Source: Bauldia litoralis (GTDB taxonomy: Bacteria > Pseudomonadota > Alphaproteobacteria > Rhizobiales > Kaistiaceae). Taken from it: a DNA stretch of 43,599 bases. Both the position numbers and the translations under genes were made by a program. The notes beneath the pieces are model-generated. The model ran no database searches, was not told the DNA's origin, and worked only from the letters and a program-made list of their open reading frames with translations. The DNA is taken from contig CAMCWB010000032.1 in assembly GCA_945882315.1 (NCBI GenBank), forward strand, positions 1 through 43,599. The letters run 5' to 3'. This document shows, one piece after another, positions 8,835-17,608 of this stretch (within the stretch, counting starts at the first letter, position 1; every line of letters begins with the position of its first letter).

Positions 8835-10079
8835 ATGCGTAACCAAGTTGCCGTGTACGGGTCCCGTTTCCTTGGCCAGACTGCACTCGTTGTAGTGCTT
8901 GCCGCGACCGCCGCCGGATGCAGCGAGTCGAGCCGTTTCGGCAAGCCGCTCTTTACCGGCTCAACCCAGAACCAGCGCGAGATCATCGGCGGAACCGGCG
9001 GCGACATCCAGTCGATGCCGTCGGCCGTCACGTCGAGCTCCATCAGCCGTTCCGACCTGCCGCCTCCGGGCGGCGCGATGGCCTCGGCCTCGAACATGCC
9101 CCAGGGCATGGGACAGGGCGGCAGCTCTCCGAACCTGCCCGCCGGCGACTATGTCTGGACCCCGGACGGCGTGAAGCCGAAGGGCGGTGCCCAGGCGACC
9201 GCCTATGCGCAGCCCTCGATACCGTCCAGCCAAACCGCCGCACAGTCGAGCGGCGTCCACGTCGTTTCCTCCGGCGAGACGCTCTATGCGCTCAGCCGCC
9301 AATATGACGTCCGTCCCGGCGACATTGTCTCGGCGAACGGCCTCTCGTCGGAAAGCATCCGCATCGGCCAGCGCCTGCAGATCCCCGGCGCCGGCGGTTC
9401 ATCCTTCGCCCAGGCTCCCGCGGGCCAGCCCGTCAAGCCGACGGCGGTCGCCTCGCTGGCCCCGTCCGAGGGTTATCTCACCCATCCTGCCGGCGGCGCT
9501 CCGGCGGCCGTCCCGGCCCAGCCCGGCGGCATGCCGGTCATGACCACGCAGGCTCAGCCCCGCGTCATCCCCGGCGTTCCTGCGATCCCCGCCCTTCCGT
9601 CGATCCCGGTCGAGACAAGGTCCGGCACGCCGGCCGCGACGCCGGTCTCCACGACCGCGGCGGCCGTCGATGCGGCCATCGAGCCTGCTTCGGCGAACGG
9701 CACGTCTTTCCGCTGGCCGGTGCGCGGCCGCATCATCTCCGGCTTCGGCGCCAAGCCGAATGGCGAGAAGAATGACGGCATCAATCTGGCAGTGCCGGAA
9801 GGCACGGCGGTCAAGGCCGCCGAGGCCGGCACGGTGATCTACGCCGGCAACGAGCTCGAGGGCTACGGCAAGCTGGTGCTCATCCGGCACGCCGACGACT
9901 GGGTCTCGGCCTACGCCCATAACAGCAATGTTGCGGTGAAGAAGGGCGATGATATCCGCCGCGGCCAGACGATTGCGACGGCCGGCATGACCGGTTCGGT
10001 CTCTTCGCCCCAGGTCCACTTCGAGCTTCGCAAGAAGGCGAAGCCGGTCAACCCGCTCGACTACCTCGCCGGGACCTGA
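8835..10079 (+). CDS. LysM / degenerate M23 protein, NlpD/DipM-like
   Basis: 414-residue exported protein. A signal peptide of the lipoprotein type ends near a Cys (VVLAATAAGCSES). A LysM domain (HVVSSGETLYALSRQYDV, near residue 139) binds glycan and a C-terminal M23/LytM domain starts near residue 290. The M23 ligands are degenerate: the H-x-G-I-D block reads NDGIN and the C-terminal HxH reads QVH, although YGKLVLIRHADDWVSAYAHN is well kept. Loss of zinc ligands is known in NlpD, EnvC and DipM-type factors that activate amidases rather than cut peptidoglycan, so a regulator of septal amidases is likely. It follows surE-pcm as in the conserved surE-pcm-nlpD order. Assignment as NlpD versus DipM orthologue is not settled. 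Confidence 0.88.
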   Translation: MRNQVAVYGSRFLGQTALVVVLAATAAGCSESSRFGKPLFTGSTQNQREIIGGTGGDIQSMPSAVTSSSISRSDLPPPGGAMASASNMPQGMGQGGSSPNLPAGDYVWTPDGVKPKGGAQATAYAQPSIPSSQTAAQSSGVHVVSSGETLYALSRQYDVRPGDIVSANGLSSESIRIGQRLQIPGAGGSSFAQAPAGQPVKPTAVASLAPSEGYLTHPAGGAPAAVPAQPGGMPVMTTQAQPRVIPGVPAIPALPSIPVETRSGTPAATPVSTTAAAVDAAIEPASANGTSFRWPVRGRIISGFGAKPNGEKNDGINLAVPEGTAVKAAEAGTVIYAGNELEGYGKLVLIRHADDWVSAYAHNSNVAVKKGDDIRRGQTIATAGMTGSVSSPQVHFELRKKAKPVNPLDYLAGT

Positions 10080-10107
10080 TCTCGGCGGGACGGACGTGAT
10101 CAGGTCC
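10072..10107 (+). terminator. hairpin between convergent genes, possible terminator
   Basis: A perfect 10-bp inverted repeat (GGACCTGATC at 10072-10081, GATCAGGTCC at 10098-10107) begins inside the stop region of the LysM/M23 gene. There is no clear T-run after it, so it may stabilise the 3' end or act weakly rather than terminate on its own. Confidence 0.35.
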
Positions 10108-10150
10108 TGACCTCCGAGATGGACTGATCAATCAGGTCTGGCGGGGCTCT

Positions 10151-11035
10151 TCACTCCGCAAGGGGGATCCCAAGACGCCCCGCCAGATCCTGCACGAACT
10201 GCCAGGCGACACGGCCGGAACGCGCGCCACGGGTCGTCGACCACTCCAGGGCCTCCGCCACGAGCTGCTCGTCCTTGATCGGCAATTTGTGATGCCGGAC
10301 ATAGCCCCTGACCATTTCCAGATATTCGTCCTGGCTGCATTTGTGGAAGCCCAGCCAGAGGCCGAAGCGGTCGGACAGTGACACCTTCTCCTCGACCGCC
10401 TCGCCGGGATTGATCGCCGTCGAGCGCTCGTTCTCCATCATGTCGCGCGGCAGCAGATGGCGCCGGTTCGAGGTGGCGTAGAAGACCACATTGGCCGGCC
10501 GGCCCTCGATGCCGCCTTCCAGCGCCGCCTTCAGCGACTTGTAGGACGCGTCGTCGCCGTCGAAGGAAAGATCGTCGCAGAACAGGATGAAGCGGTGCTG
10601 GCTCTGCCGGACGAAGCTCATCAGCTCGGGAAGCGTCTCGATGTCCTCGCGGTGGATCTCGACCAGCTTCAGCCGCTTGCCGTTTTTGGGGCTGCGGTTG
10701 ATGCCGCCGTGAACCGCCTTGACCAGCGAGCTCTTGCCCATGCCGCGGGCGCCCCAGAGAAGCACGTTGTTGGCCGGCAGGCCCTTGGCGAAGCGCTCGG
10801 TATTGTCGACGAGGATATCGCGCATCCGGTCGACGCCCTTCAGGAGAGAAAGGTCGACGCGGTTGACGTGCTCGATCGGCTGCAGGCTGTGGCTGGCGGG
10901 GTGCCAGACGAAGGCGTCGGCGGCGTCGAAATCGGGCTTCGACCGGGCAGGGGGCACCGCCCGCTCGATGAGCTGCGTCAGCCTATCGAGGCGGTCGGCG
11001 ATGGCTTGAAGCTCTTTTTCAGACACCGGAAACAT
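10151..11035 (-). CDS. DUF815 AAA+ family ATPase
   Basis: 294-residue protein of the DUF815 family, AAA+-like ATPases of poorly defined role widely conserved in alphaproteobacteria. An N-terminal helical segment is followed by a Walker A loop GARGMGKSS (residues 95-103) and Walker B RFILFCDDLSFD near residue 149. The GAPANN/ANNVLLWG lead-in to the P-loop is typical. It is convergent with the LysM/M23 gene and divergent from yajC, where the 173-nt gap must hold both promoters. The biological role is not known from the sequence. Confidence 0.85.
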   Translation of the reverse strand: MFPVSEKELQAIADRLDRLTQLIERAVPPARSKPDFDAADAFVWHPASHSLQPIEHVNRVDLSLLKGVDRMRDILVDNTERFAKGLPANNVLLWGARGMGKSSLVKAVHGGINRSPKNGKRLKLVEIHREDIETLPELMSFVRQSQHRFILFCDDLSFDGDDASYKSLKAALEGGIEGRPANVVFYATSNRRHLLPRDMMENERSTAINPGEAVEEKVSLSDRFGLWLGFHKCSQDEYLEMVRGYVRHHKLPIKDEQLVAEALEWSTTRGARSGRVAWQFVQDLAGRLGIPLAE

Positions 11036-11129
11036 TCCATTTCAGCGAGGAATCCCAAGGCGGCGAGCGTTAGCACGCGGCGGAGCGCCGCGCCAAGCGT
11101 GCAAGAGCGCATGGCAGCCCCTATATCGT

Positions 11130-11157
11130 TTGCAATGGTGGCACGCCTCGCTATAGT
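11130..11157 (+). promoter_or_regulatory. putative promoter of the yajC-secDF operon
   Basis: TTGCAA (11130-11135), 16-nt spacer, TATAGT (11152-11157), 52 nt upstream of the yajC ATG in the intergenic gap with DUF815. The -10 matches five of six consensus bases. A good GGGAGA Shine-Dalgarno precedes yajC at about 11198. Confidence 0.5.
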
Positions 11158-11208
11158 CCGCGCCGCTTCGGAACGGCTCGTGAACGGGCTGGAATCAGGG
11201 AGAAATAG

Positions 11209-11550
11209 ATGTTTGTGACGGAGGCCTTTGCCCAGACGACGGGTGCCCCCGGCGGCGGCGCGTCGGATATGATTATCCAGTTCATGCCGTTCATCCTGAT
11301 CTTCGTCATCATGTACTTCCTGATCATCCGGCCGCAGCGCCAGAAGGCGCAGCGCCACCGCGACATGGTCGCCAACCTCCGCCGCGGCGACACCGTCGTC
11401 ACCGCCGGCGGCCTGATCGGCAAGGTCTTGAAGGTGGTCGACGAGAATGAAGTTCAGATCGAGCTCTCGGAAGGCGTCAAAGTGCGCGCCGTCCGCGGGA
11501 TGATTGCCGAAGTTCGCTCGAAGGGCGAGCCGGTCAAAGACAGCGCTTGA
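11209..11550 (+). CDS. yajC: Sec translocon accessory protein YajC
   Basis: 113-residue single-pass YajC that associates with SecDF in the inner membrane. The hydrophobic helix FMPFILIFVIMYFLIIRPQ (about residues 25-43), the RPQRQKAQRHRDM stretch and the VTAGGLIGKV motif are diagnostic. First gene of yajC-secD-secF; 29 nt before secD. Confidence 0.95.
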   Translation: MFVTEAFAQTTGAPGGGASDMIIQFMPFILIFVIMYFLIIRPQRQKAQRHRDMVANLRRGDTVVTAGGLIGKVLKVVDENEVQIELSEGVKVRAVRGMIAEVRSKGEPVKDSA

Positions 11551-11579
11551 AACGCTGACGAAAGCGACGGACGCGACGG

Positions 11580-13184
11580 ATGCTTCATTTTTCCCGCTGG
11601 AAGACAGCGCTGATCCTCTTCGTCTGTCTGCTCGGCATCGTCACGACGATCCCGAACTTCTTCAGCAAGGAACAGCTCGCCACCTGGCCGAACTGGCTGC
11701 CGAAGCAGCAGATTGTGCTCGGCCTCGACCTGCAGGGCGGCGCCTATCTCCTTTATGAGGTCGACCGGCAGGATTATATCGACAAGCGCCTGCGGGCGCT
11801 GACCGCCGACATCCGTCGTTCGCTGCTGACCGATCCGCGCATCGGCTACACCGGCCTCGGTGCGCGGGACAGCGCCGTACAACTGCGCATCCGCGACACC
11901 GCGCAGCTCCCCGAAGTGCGCAAGCGGCTTGATCTGCTCCGCAACCCGCTGTCGAACTCGGTTCTTGGCGGCATCAGCAGCTACGAGTTCGACGTGTCGG
12001 TCGCCGATGACGGCTTGGTCCGCATGACGCTTAATCCGAACGGCATCGAGCAGCGCATTGCCGGCGTCGTGCAGCAATCGATCGAAGTCATCGACCGCCG
12101 CCTCAATCTTCTCGGCACGGTCGAGCCGAACATCCAGCGCCAGGGTTCCGACCGCATCGTCGTCGAGGCGCCGGGGCTTGGCGATCCGGAACGGCTGAAG
12201 GCGATCGTCGGCCAGACCGCGCAGCTCACCTTCCACATTGTGCGGACCCAGGTCGCGACGGGCCAGTCGGCGACGCCGGAACCCGGCACCGTCACCTACG
12301 TCTCCGACGAAGATCCCGGCCTCAGCTATGTCGTCGACGATACGCCGCTGATGACCGGCGAGGACCTGATCGATGCGAGTACCGGCTTCGATCAACAGAC
12401 CAGCGAGCCGGTCGTCAATTTCCGGCTCTCGACGAGCGGCGCCGGCAAGTTCGGCACCGTGACGCAGCAGAATGTCGGGCGCCCCTTCGCCATCGTCCTC
12501 GACGACAAGGTCATTTCGGCGCCAGTCATCCGCGAGCCGATCATCGGCGGGTCGGGCCAGATCAGCGGCAATTTCACGGTCGAGACCGCCAACAACCTCG
12601 CCATCCTGCTCCGCGCCGGCGCGCTGCCGGCCAAGCTGACCATCGTCGAGGAGCGCACCGTCGGCCCGAGCCTCGGCGAGGACTCGATCCGCGCCGGCAT
12701 CATCGCGACGCTCGTCGGCACGGCCTGGATCGTGGTGTTCATGATCGTCTGCTACGGGCTCCTCGGCGTCTTCGCCGACGTTGCGCTGATCATCAACCTG
12801 TTCCTGATGATCGGGCTCCTGAGCCTGCTCGGTGCGACGCTGACGCTGCCCGGCATCGCCGGCATCCTGCTGACCACGGGCATGGCGGTCGACGCCAACG
12901 TCCTCATCTATGAGCGCATGCGCGAGGAGCAGATGGCCGGACGGTCGACGTTGGGCGCCCTCGATACCGGCTTCAGAAAGGCCTTCGCTACCATCATCGA
13001 CTCGCATCTGACGGCGCTCATCGCGGCCATCGCGCTTTTCTGGCTGGGCTCCGGCCCGATCCGCGGCTTCGCGGTGACCATGGCGCTCGGCATCATCTGC
13101 ACCCTGTTCACGGCCTATCTCGTGACCCGGCTCATCGTCGCCTGGTGGTTCCACTGGGCGCGGCCGAAAACCGTTCCGCTCTGA
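11580..13184 (+). CDS. secD: protein translocase subunit SecD
   Basis: 534-residue SecD, which uses the proton gradient to pull exported proteins through SecYEG. After the first membrane helix comes LGLDLQGGAYLLYEVD (the D1 motif), then the large periplasmic region with the P1 head, and five C-terminal helices with GPSLGEDSIRAGI and GMAVDANVLIYERMREE motifs. It ends 8 nt before the secF ATG. Confidence 0.96.
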   Translation: MLHFSRWKTALILFVCLLGIVTTIPNFFSKEQLATWPNWLPKQQIVLGLDLQGGAYLLYEVDRQDYIDKRLRALTADIRRSLLTDPRIGYTGLGARDSAVQLRIRDTAQLPEVRKRLDLLRNPLSNSVLGGISSYEFDVSVADDGLVRMTLNPNGIEQRIAGVVQQSIEVIDRRLNLLGTVEPNIQRQGSDRIVVEAPGLGDPERLKAIVGQTAQLTFHIVRTQVATGQSATPEPGTVTYVSDEDPGLSYVVDDTPLMTGEDLIDASTGFDQQTSEPVVNFRLSTSGAGKFGTVTQQNVGRPFAIVLDDKVISAPVIREPIIGGSGQISGNFTVETANNLAILLRAGALPAKLTIVEERTVGPSLGEDSIRAGIIATLVGTAWIVVFMIVCYGLLGVFADVALIINLFLMIGLLSLLGATLTLPGIAGILLTTGMAVDANVLIYERMREEQMAGRSTLGALDTGFRKAFATIIDSHLTALIAAIALFWLGSGPIRGFAVTMALGIICTLFTAYLVTRLIVAWWFHWARPKTVPL

Positions 13185-13192
13185 GGCTCTCC

Positions 13193-14125
13193 ATGCCGCT
13201 TCGCCTGATCCCGGACAACACGAATTATCCCTTCATGAAATGGGCGAAGATTCGCACGCCCATTTCGCTCGCCCTCATCGTGCTTTCCTTTGTTCTTTTC
13301 TTCACGGTCGGGCTGAATGTCGGCATCGACTTCAAGGGCGGCACCGTCATCGAAGTCCAGAGCAGCGAGCCGGTCGCCGATATCGCCAGCATTCGCGAGA
13401 AGGTCGGCGGGCTGGATTTCGGCGACGTCCAGATCCAGGGCATCGGCCAGCCCAACCAGGTGCTGATCCGCGTCGCCACCCAGCCGGGCGGCGAGGAGGC
13501 CCAGCAGGAGGTCGTCCGCAAGGTCCGGGCGACGCTCGGCGAGACCTATGAATATCGCCGCGTCGAGGTCGTCGGCCCGCGCGTTTCCGGTGAGCTCGCC
13601 TGGACCGGCACGATCGCCGTCATCATGACCATGATCGGAATCATGGCCTACATCTGGTTCCGCTTCGAATGGCAGTTCTCGATCGGCGCGATCGCGACGC
13701 TGATCCACGATTCGATCCTCACGGTCGGCTTCTTCGCCGCGACCCAGATCGACTTCAACCTGACCAGCATCGCCGCGATCCTGACGATCATCGGCTATTC
13801 GCTGAACGACACGGTCGTGATCTTCGACCGCATCCGCGAGATACTGCGCCGCTACAAGCAGATGCCGGTCAGCGACATCATCGATCTCGCCACCAACCAG
13901 ACGCTGGCGCGCACGATCATGACCTCGGTGACGATCCTCCTGGCGCTGGGCTCCCTCTGGTTCTTCGGCGGGCCGGTGGTGCGGTCCTTCACGGCGGCGA
14001 TGATCTGGGGGATTTTCGTCGCGACCGCCTCGTCGATCTTCATCGGCGGTCCGATCCTCATCTATTTCAACCTCCGTCCGACCGCTGTCGCCCCTCCCGC
14101 CGAGAAGCAGCCGGCCGAGGCCTGA
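13193..14125 (+). CDS. secF: protein translocase subunit SecF
   Basis: 310-residue SecF partner of SecD. GIDFKGGTVIEVQ follows the first membrane helix; the helix bundle carries GYSLNDTVVIFDRIRE and the conserved VVRSFTAAMIWG segment. The open frame reaches back into secD, but ATG 13193, 8 nt after the secD stop, matches the family N-terminus. The next gene starts 4 nt later with TTG, suggesting continued operon structure. Confidence 0.96.
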   Translation: MPLRLIPDNTNYPFMKWAKIRTPISLALIVLSFVLFFTVGLNVGIDFKGGTVIEVQSSEPVADIASIREKVGGLDFGDVQIQGIGQPNQVLIRVATQPGGEEAQQEVVRKVRATLGETYEYRRVEVVGPRVSGELAWTGTIAVIMTMIGIMAYIWFRFEWQFSIGAIATLIHDSILTVGFFAATQIDFNLTSIAAILTIIGYSLNDTVVIFDRIREILRRYKQMPVSDIIDLATNQTLARTIMTSVTILLALGSLWFFGGPVVRSFTAAMIWGIFVATASSIFIGGPILIYFNLRPTAVAPPAEKQPAEA

Positions 14126-14129
14126 GCCT

Positions 14130-14513
14130 TTGGCCGTCACCGTCCGCGACGCGCATTTTCCCGGACGGGCGCCGATCGATGCCTATGGCAATGGCGGCTT
14201 CCGTTTCGCCGGCATGTCGCATCGCGGCAGCCTTCTCTGTCTGCCGAGCGGCATCTATGGCTGGGACGTGCCGGCCGGCGCGAAGCTGACTGAGCTCGAT
14301 TTCGCCCGGCTCTTCGCCGAGAGCGACAAGATCGAAGTCCTTCTGGTCGGGACCGGGCCGGAACTCGTGCCGCTTGCCGCGCCGCTTCGCCAGCGCCTCC
14401 GGGACGCCCGCATCATCGCCGATTCGATGAGCACCGGCGCCGCGGTCCGCACGTTCAACGTCGTGCTCGCCGAGGGCCGCGCCGTCGCCGCCGCACTGAT
14501 CGCGGTGGACTGA
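14130..14513 (+). CDS. DUF498 / Mth938-like protein (NDUFAF3 homologue)
   Basis: 127-residue protein of the DUF498 family, whose eukaryotic member NDUFAF3 is a complex I assembly factor. The family features visible are the YGNGGFRFAG segment near the start, the LPSGIYGWDV strand, and the LLVGTGPELVPL loop followed by a helix and the STGAAVRTFNVVLAEGR end. Start is a TTG 4 nt after secF. The tight coupling to secDF and the following NDUFAF6-like gene is suggestive of membrane-complex assembly, but the bacterial function is not established. Confidence 0.85.
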   Translation: MAVTVRDAHFPGRAPIDAYGNGGFRFAGMSHRGSLLCLPSGIYGWDVPAGAKLTELDFARLFAESDKIEVLLVGTGPELVPLAAPLRQRLRDARIIADSMSTGAAVRTFNVVLAEGRAVAAALIAVD

Positions 14514-14541
14514 CGCTGCCGCTCCGGCCATATCTGCGCGC

Positions 14542-15369
14542 ATGAGCCCATTCGATATCGCGGCCGAGATTGTCCGTACCGACGACCGGGATCGCTATCT
14601 CGCCGACCTTTTCGCACCGGAAGCCGTCCGGCGGCATTTGCTGGCGTTGCATGCCTTCAACGTCGAGGTGGCGCGGGTGCGGGAGGTCGTCAGCGACCCC
14701 AATCTCGGCGAAATACGGTTGCAGTTCTGGCAGGACGGTCTGCAGGCCGAAGGCGCCGGCCATCCGGTCGGCCAGGCGCTTGCCGAGACGATGGCGACGT
14801 TCCGCCTGCCGAAGGTCGCCTTCGACAATTTGATCGAGGCGCGCCGCTTCGATCTCTATGACGATCCGATGCCGAGCCTCAACGACCTCGAAGGCTATGC
14901 CGGCGAGACCTCCTCGAGCCTCTTCCAGATGGCGGCGATCATCCTTGCCGGCGGCGCCGATCCGGGGACGGCCGACCTGTCCGGCCATGCCGGTGTCGCC
15001 TATGCGCTGACCGGGTTGATCCGGGCGCTACCGATCCATGCGGGACGCGGACAGCTCTATGTGCCGGCGGACGTCCTCGACCGGCACGGAGTCGATCGCG
15101 ACACGATCTTCGCGGGCCGAAACACGCCGGCGCTCCGCGCGGCGATCGGCGAACTGGCCGGCGTCGCGCGCCGCCATCTCGATACGGCCGGGACATTGGC
15201 GAAGGGCACGCCGCCGGCGCTCATGCCGGCTTTCCTGCCGCTGGCGCTGGTCGGCCCCGATCTCGACCGGATGACGCGGCCCGCATATGAGCCCTTCGCG
15301 CTGGCCGGCATGTCGAAGCTCCGCCGCCAATGGATCCTCTGGCGGGCGGCTCGGCGGGGAATGTTCTGA
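14542..15369 (+). CDS. squalene/phytoene synthase-fold protein (NDUFAF6-like)
   Basis: 275-residue member of the trans-isoprenyl diphosphate synthase fold. It starts with DRDRYLADLFAPEAVR and has the QFWQDGL segment, but the Asp-rich DxxxD metal motifs of true squalene/phytoene synthases are not clear, as in the NDUFAF6 branch that assembles respiratory complex I. Located 28 nt after the DUF498 (NDUFAF3-like) gene, so both human complex I assembly-factor homologues sit together behind secDF. No carotenoid or hopanoid genes are near, which argues against an isoprenoid role. Confidence 0.8.
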   Translation: MSPFDIAAEIVRTDDRDRYLADLFAPEAVRRHLLALHAFNVEVARVREVVSDPNLGEIRLQFWQDGLQAEGAGHPVGQALAETMATFRLPKVAFDNLIEARRFDLYDDPMPSLNDLEGYAGETSSSLFQMAAIILAGGADPGTADLSGHAGVAYALTGLIRALPIHAGRGQLYVPADVLDRHGVDRDTIFAGRNTPALRAAIGELAGVARRHLDTAGTLAKGTPPALMPAFLPLALVGPDLDRMTRPAYEPFALAGMSKLRRQWILWRAARRGMF

Positions 15370-15410
15370 GTGGTGATGCTTCGAGGTCGGGGGCTGGCCT
15401 ACCTGTTCCG

Positions 15411-15511
15411 CTCGTCCCCGCTGCGAGCGGGGACCCAGGGGCGGCAAACTCAAGCGTGCCGCGAAACCCTAGGTTCCCGCTTTCGCGCGAATGAGTGGAG
15501 TGTGGGTTGAG
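15411..15511. repeat. intergenic repeat with perfect hairpin
   Basis: The gap between two convergent genes holds a perfect 9-bp stem with a 3-nt loop (GTCCCCGCT at 15414-15422, AGCGGGGAC at 15426-15434), followed by the CCTAGGTTCCCGCTTTCGCGCGAATGAGTGG-type unit (15468-15499). Both parts resemble short palindromic repeats that I remember as multicopy in Hyphomicrobiales. The hairpin could also serve as a 3'-end structure. Confidence 0.6.
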
Positions 15512-15527
15512 CTGTCTCACCCTAGGG

Positions 15528-16928
15528 CTACTCAGCCGCTGCCGCCGTTGATGGCGAAAGCCAGGCGTCGAGATCGGCGAGCGCCCGGGCGCTGATCGCG
15601 CGCTTCTTCTGCATGGCTTTCTCCGGTCCGCGCAGCTTCACACCGGGCACCCGCTGCACCTGGATCGCCGGGAAGAGGCCGAAATTGACGTTCATTGGCT
15701 GGAAAGAGCGGCGGCCGGGTTCGTCGGCGGAGAGATGCCCGCCGGTGATGTGGCCGAGAAGCGCACCGAAAGCCGTGGTCGACGGCGGTCCCGAAAGCTC
15801 GTCGCCGAGGCGTTCGGCGGCGGCGAAGCGGCCGGCCAGCAGGCCGATCGAGGCGGATTCGACATAGCCCTCGCAGCCGGTGATCTGGCCGGCAAAACGA
15901 AGGCGCGGCATGGCCTTCAGTCGCAAGGTCGGGTCGAGGAGCTTCGGCGAGTTGAGGAAGGTGTTCCGGTGCAGTCCGCCGAGGCGGGCGAATTGCGCCG
16001 CCTGCAAGCCCGGGATCAGGCGGAAGATCTCGGTCTGGGCGCCATATTTCAGCTTCGTCTGGAAGCCGACCATGTTGTAGAGCGTGCCCAGCGCGTTGTC
16101 CTGGCGGAGCTGGACGACGGCGTGGGCCTTCTCGTCGGGCTTGCGCGGATTGGTCAGCCCGACCGGCTTCATCGGCCCGTGCCGGAGGGTCTCGCGGCCG
16201 CGCTCGGCCATGATCTCGATCGGCAGGCAGCCGTCGAAATAGGGGGTCGAGGCCTCCCATTCCTTGAATTCGGTCTTGTCGCCGGCGATGAGGGCGTCGA
16301 TGAAGGCTTCATACTGGTCGCGATCCATCGGGCAGTTGATGTAGTCGGCGCCGGTGCCGCCGGGCCCGGTCTTATCGTAGCGCGACTGGAACCAGGCGGT
16401 GTCCATGTCGATCGAGTCGAAATGGGCGATCGGCGCGATGGCATCGAAAAAGGCCAGCGATTCCTCGCCGGTGAGGCTGCGGATCGACTCGGCTAGGGCC
16501 GGCGAGGTGAGCGGGCCGGTGGCGACGATGACGCTGTCCCAATCCGCGGGCGGCAAGCCGGCCACCTCGGCGCGGTCGAGGGTCACCAGCGGATGGGATG
16601 TCAAAACGCCGGTGACAGCTTCGGCAAAGCCGTCGCGGTCGACGGCGAGGGCGCCGCCGGCCGGGACCTGGTGGCTGTCGCCCATGCGCATGATCAGCGA
16701 ATCGGCGCGCCGCATCTCCTCATGCAGGAGGCCGACGGCATTGGTCTCGCGATCGTCGGAGCGGAAGGAGTTCGAGCAGACCAATTCGGCCAGCCGGTCG
16801 GTCTTGTGCGCCTCCGTGCCGCGGACCGGGCGCATTTCATGGAGAATCACGGGGATGCCGCGGCGAACGAGCTGCCAGGCGGCTTCGGAGCCGGCAAGGC
16901 CGCCGCCGACGATGTGGACTGGTTTCAT
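15528..16928 (-). CDS. trmFO: tRNA (uracil-5-)-methyltransferase TrmFO (folate-dependent)
   Basis: 466-residue TrmFO (former Gid), which forms m5U54 in the tRNA T-loop using methylenetetrahydrofolate and FAD. The N-terminal dinucleotide loop [15 protein letters not shown], the [11 protein letters not shown] motif with the catalytic Cys, and the C-terminal [23 protein letters not shown]-binding segment are all present. Length is typical. It is monocistronic here, with a start at 16928 followed upstream by a strong repeat hairpin. Confidence 0.95.
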   Translation of the reverse strand: MKPVHIVGGGLAGSEAAWQLVRRGIPVILHEMRPVRGTEAHKTDRLAELVCSNSFRSDDRETNAVGLLHEEMRRADSLIMRMGDSHQVPAGGALAVDRDGFAEAVTGVLTSHPLVTLDRAEVAGLPPADWDSVIVATGPLTSPALAESIRSLTGEESLAFFDAIAPIAHFDSIDMDTAWFQSRYDKTGPGGTGADYINCPMDRDQYEAFIDALIAGDKTEFKEWEASTPYFDGCLPIEIMAERGRETLRHGPMKPVGLTNPRKPDEKAHAVVQLRQDNALGTLYNMVGFQTKLKYGAQTEIFRLIPGLQAAQFARLGGLHRNTFLNSPKLLDPTLRLKAMPRLRFAGQITGCEGYVESASIGLLAGRFAAAERLGDELSGPPSTTAFGALLGHITGGHLSADEPGRRSFQPMNVNFGLFPAIQVQRVPGVKLRGPEKAMQKKRAISARALADLDAWLSPSTAAAAE

Positions 16929-16971
16929 GGGGGGAAACTATGCGGCGGCGCGGAGCGCTTCAATGCCGTCA

Positions 16972-17066
16972 GGGCATAATCCGCTTCTCGAAGCGGATTA
17001 TGCCCTATCTCTTTGATTTTGCGCGATGTCGGACGGAAAATCGGTTTCCACTTTTCCTGACATCGC
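16972..17066. repeat. composite repeat: 16-bp perfect palindrome plus Hyphomicrobiales motif
   Basis: A perfect 16-bp inverted repeat with a 2-nt centre spans 16972-17005 (starts GGGCATAATCCGCTTC). It is followed by a second dyad with 8-bp arms GCGATGTC (17023-17030) and GACATCGC (17059-17066) around GGACGGAAAATCGGTTTCC. From memory this second unit occurs many times in intergenic DNA of Rhizobiales, usually with the same core. No gene is seen here. Confidence 0.7.
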
Positions 17067-17069
17067 TTG

Positions 17070-17116
17070 CGACAAAAAGAAAAACGCCCGCCGGGGAGGA
17101 AGATCGGCGGGCGTTT
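17070..17116 (-). terminator. rho-independent terminator (minus strand) of the DUF1127 gene
   Basis: Read on the minus strand, a 12-bp stem (arms 17105-17116 and 17082-17093, AAACGCCCGCCG type) is followed by a T-rich run complementary to 17073-17085. It sits about 87 nt past the DUF1127 stop. Confidence 0.75.
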
Positions 17117-17202
17117 CTCAGGTGGAACGCGGAGAAATCGGGAGGAAATTCTCCGCTTCCGTCTCGACCGAAGCGTGGGAGGAACGCTTCAGCGAAGCCT
17201 TG

Positions 17203-17355
17203 TTAGTGGGCCGCCGTCTGGCGGGCGATCACCGGAATATCTACCCGGGCGATACCGAGATCCTGGAGTTCACGCGCCGACAGACGCATCAACTCATTGT
17301 AGGTCTCGCGATACTTCCGCCAGCTACGGTAGGAGGCGACCAGCTTGGTAGTCAT
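17203..17355 (-). CDS. DUF1127 small arginine-rich protein
   Basis: 50-residue protein beginning MTTKLVASYRSWRKYRE with the typical DUF1127 core NELMRLSARELQDLGIAR and a short tail. The start at 17355 is chosen because AAGGA precedes it by about 10 nt and it gives the usual family size; the frame is open further upstream. DUF1127 proteins in alphaproteobacteria are stress-induced and some have been linked to RNA binding and RNA turnover; the role of this one is unknown. A strong terminator follows. Confidence 0.88.
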   Translation of the reverse strand: MTTKLVASYRSWRKYRETYNELMRLSARELQDLGIARVDIPVIARQTAAH

Positions 17356-17542
17356 GGTAGTCAAGTCCTTTTCGAAACTCTCTCGGCAAGACACCGCCCG
17401 CCGTTGATGACAATGATTTAGTAGGCCTTTGCCCTCCTGTGCAGACCAAGATTTCGCATGGCTGAATTGCACTTAACGCATCGCAACATGGAATTGCTCG
17501 ACCTTGCTGCATTGCGATAAAAAATTGGCGGTCGAGCCTAAT

Positions 17543-17566
17543 AGGTCAGAAACATTGACCTTTTTT
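17543..17566 (+). terminator. orphan terminator-like hairpin on plus strand
   Basis: AGGTCA (17543-17548), 7-nt loop, TGACCT (17556-17561) followed by TTTTT. It has the form of an intrinsic terminator on the plus strand, yet no plus-strand protein gene lies upstream; it could end a small RNA or be a protein-binding dyad upstream of the DUF1127 gene. Confidence 0.4.
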
Positions 17567-17608
17567 ATGCTGCGCCGCGCAAATCCGTTTTCGGCGACGC
17601 CTCGATAG

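Noticed and set aside
11454-13154. Long minus-strand open frame over secD
   Set aside because: Antisense artefact of GC-rich codon use; SecD on the plus strand is complete.
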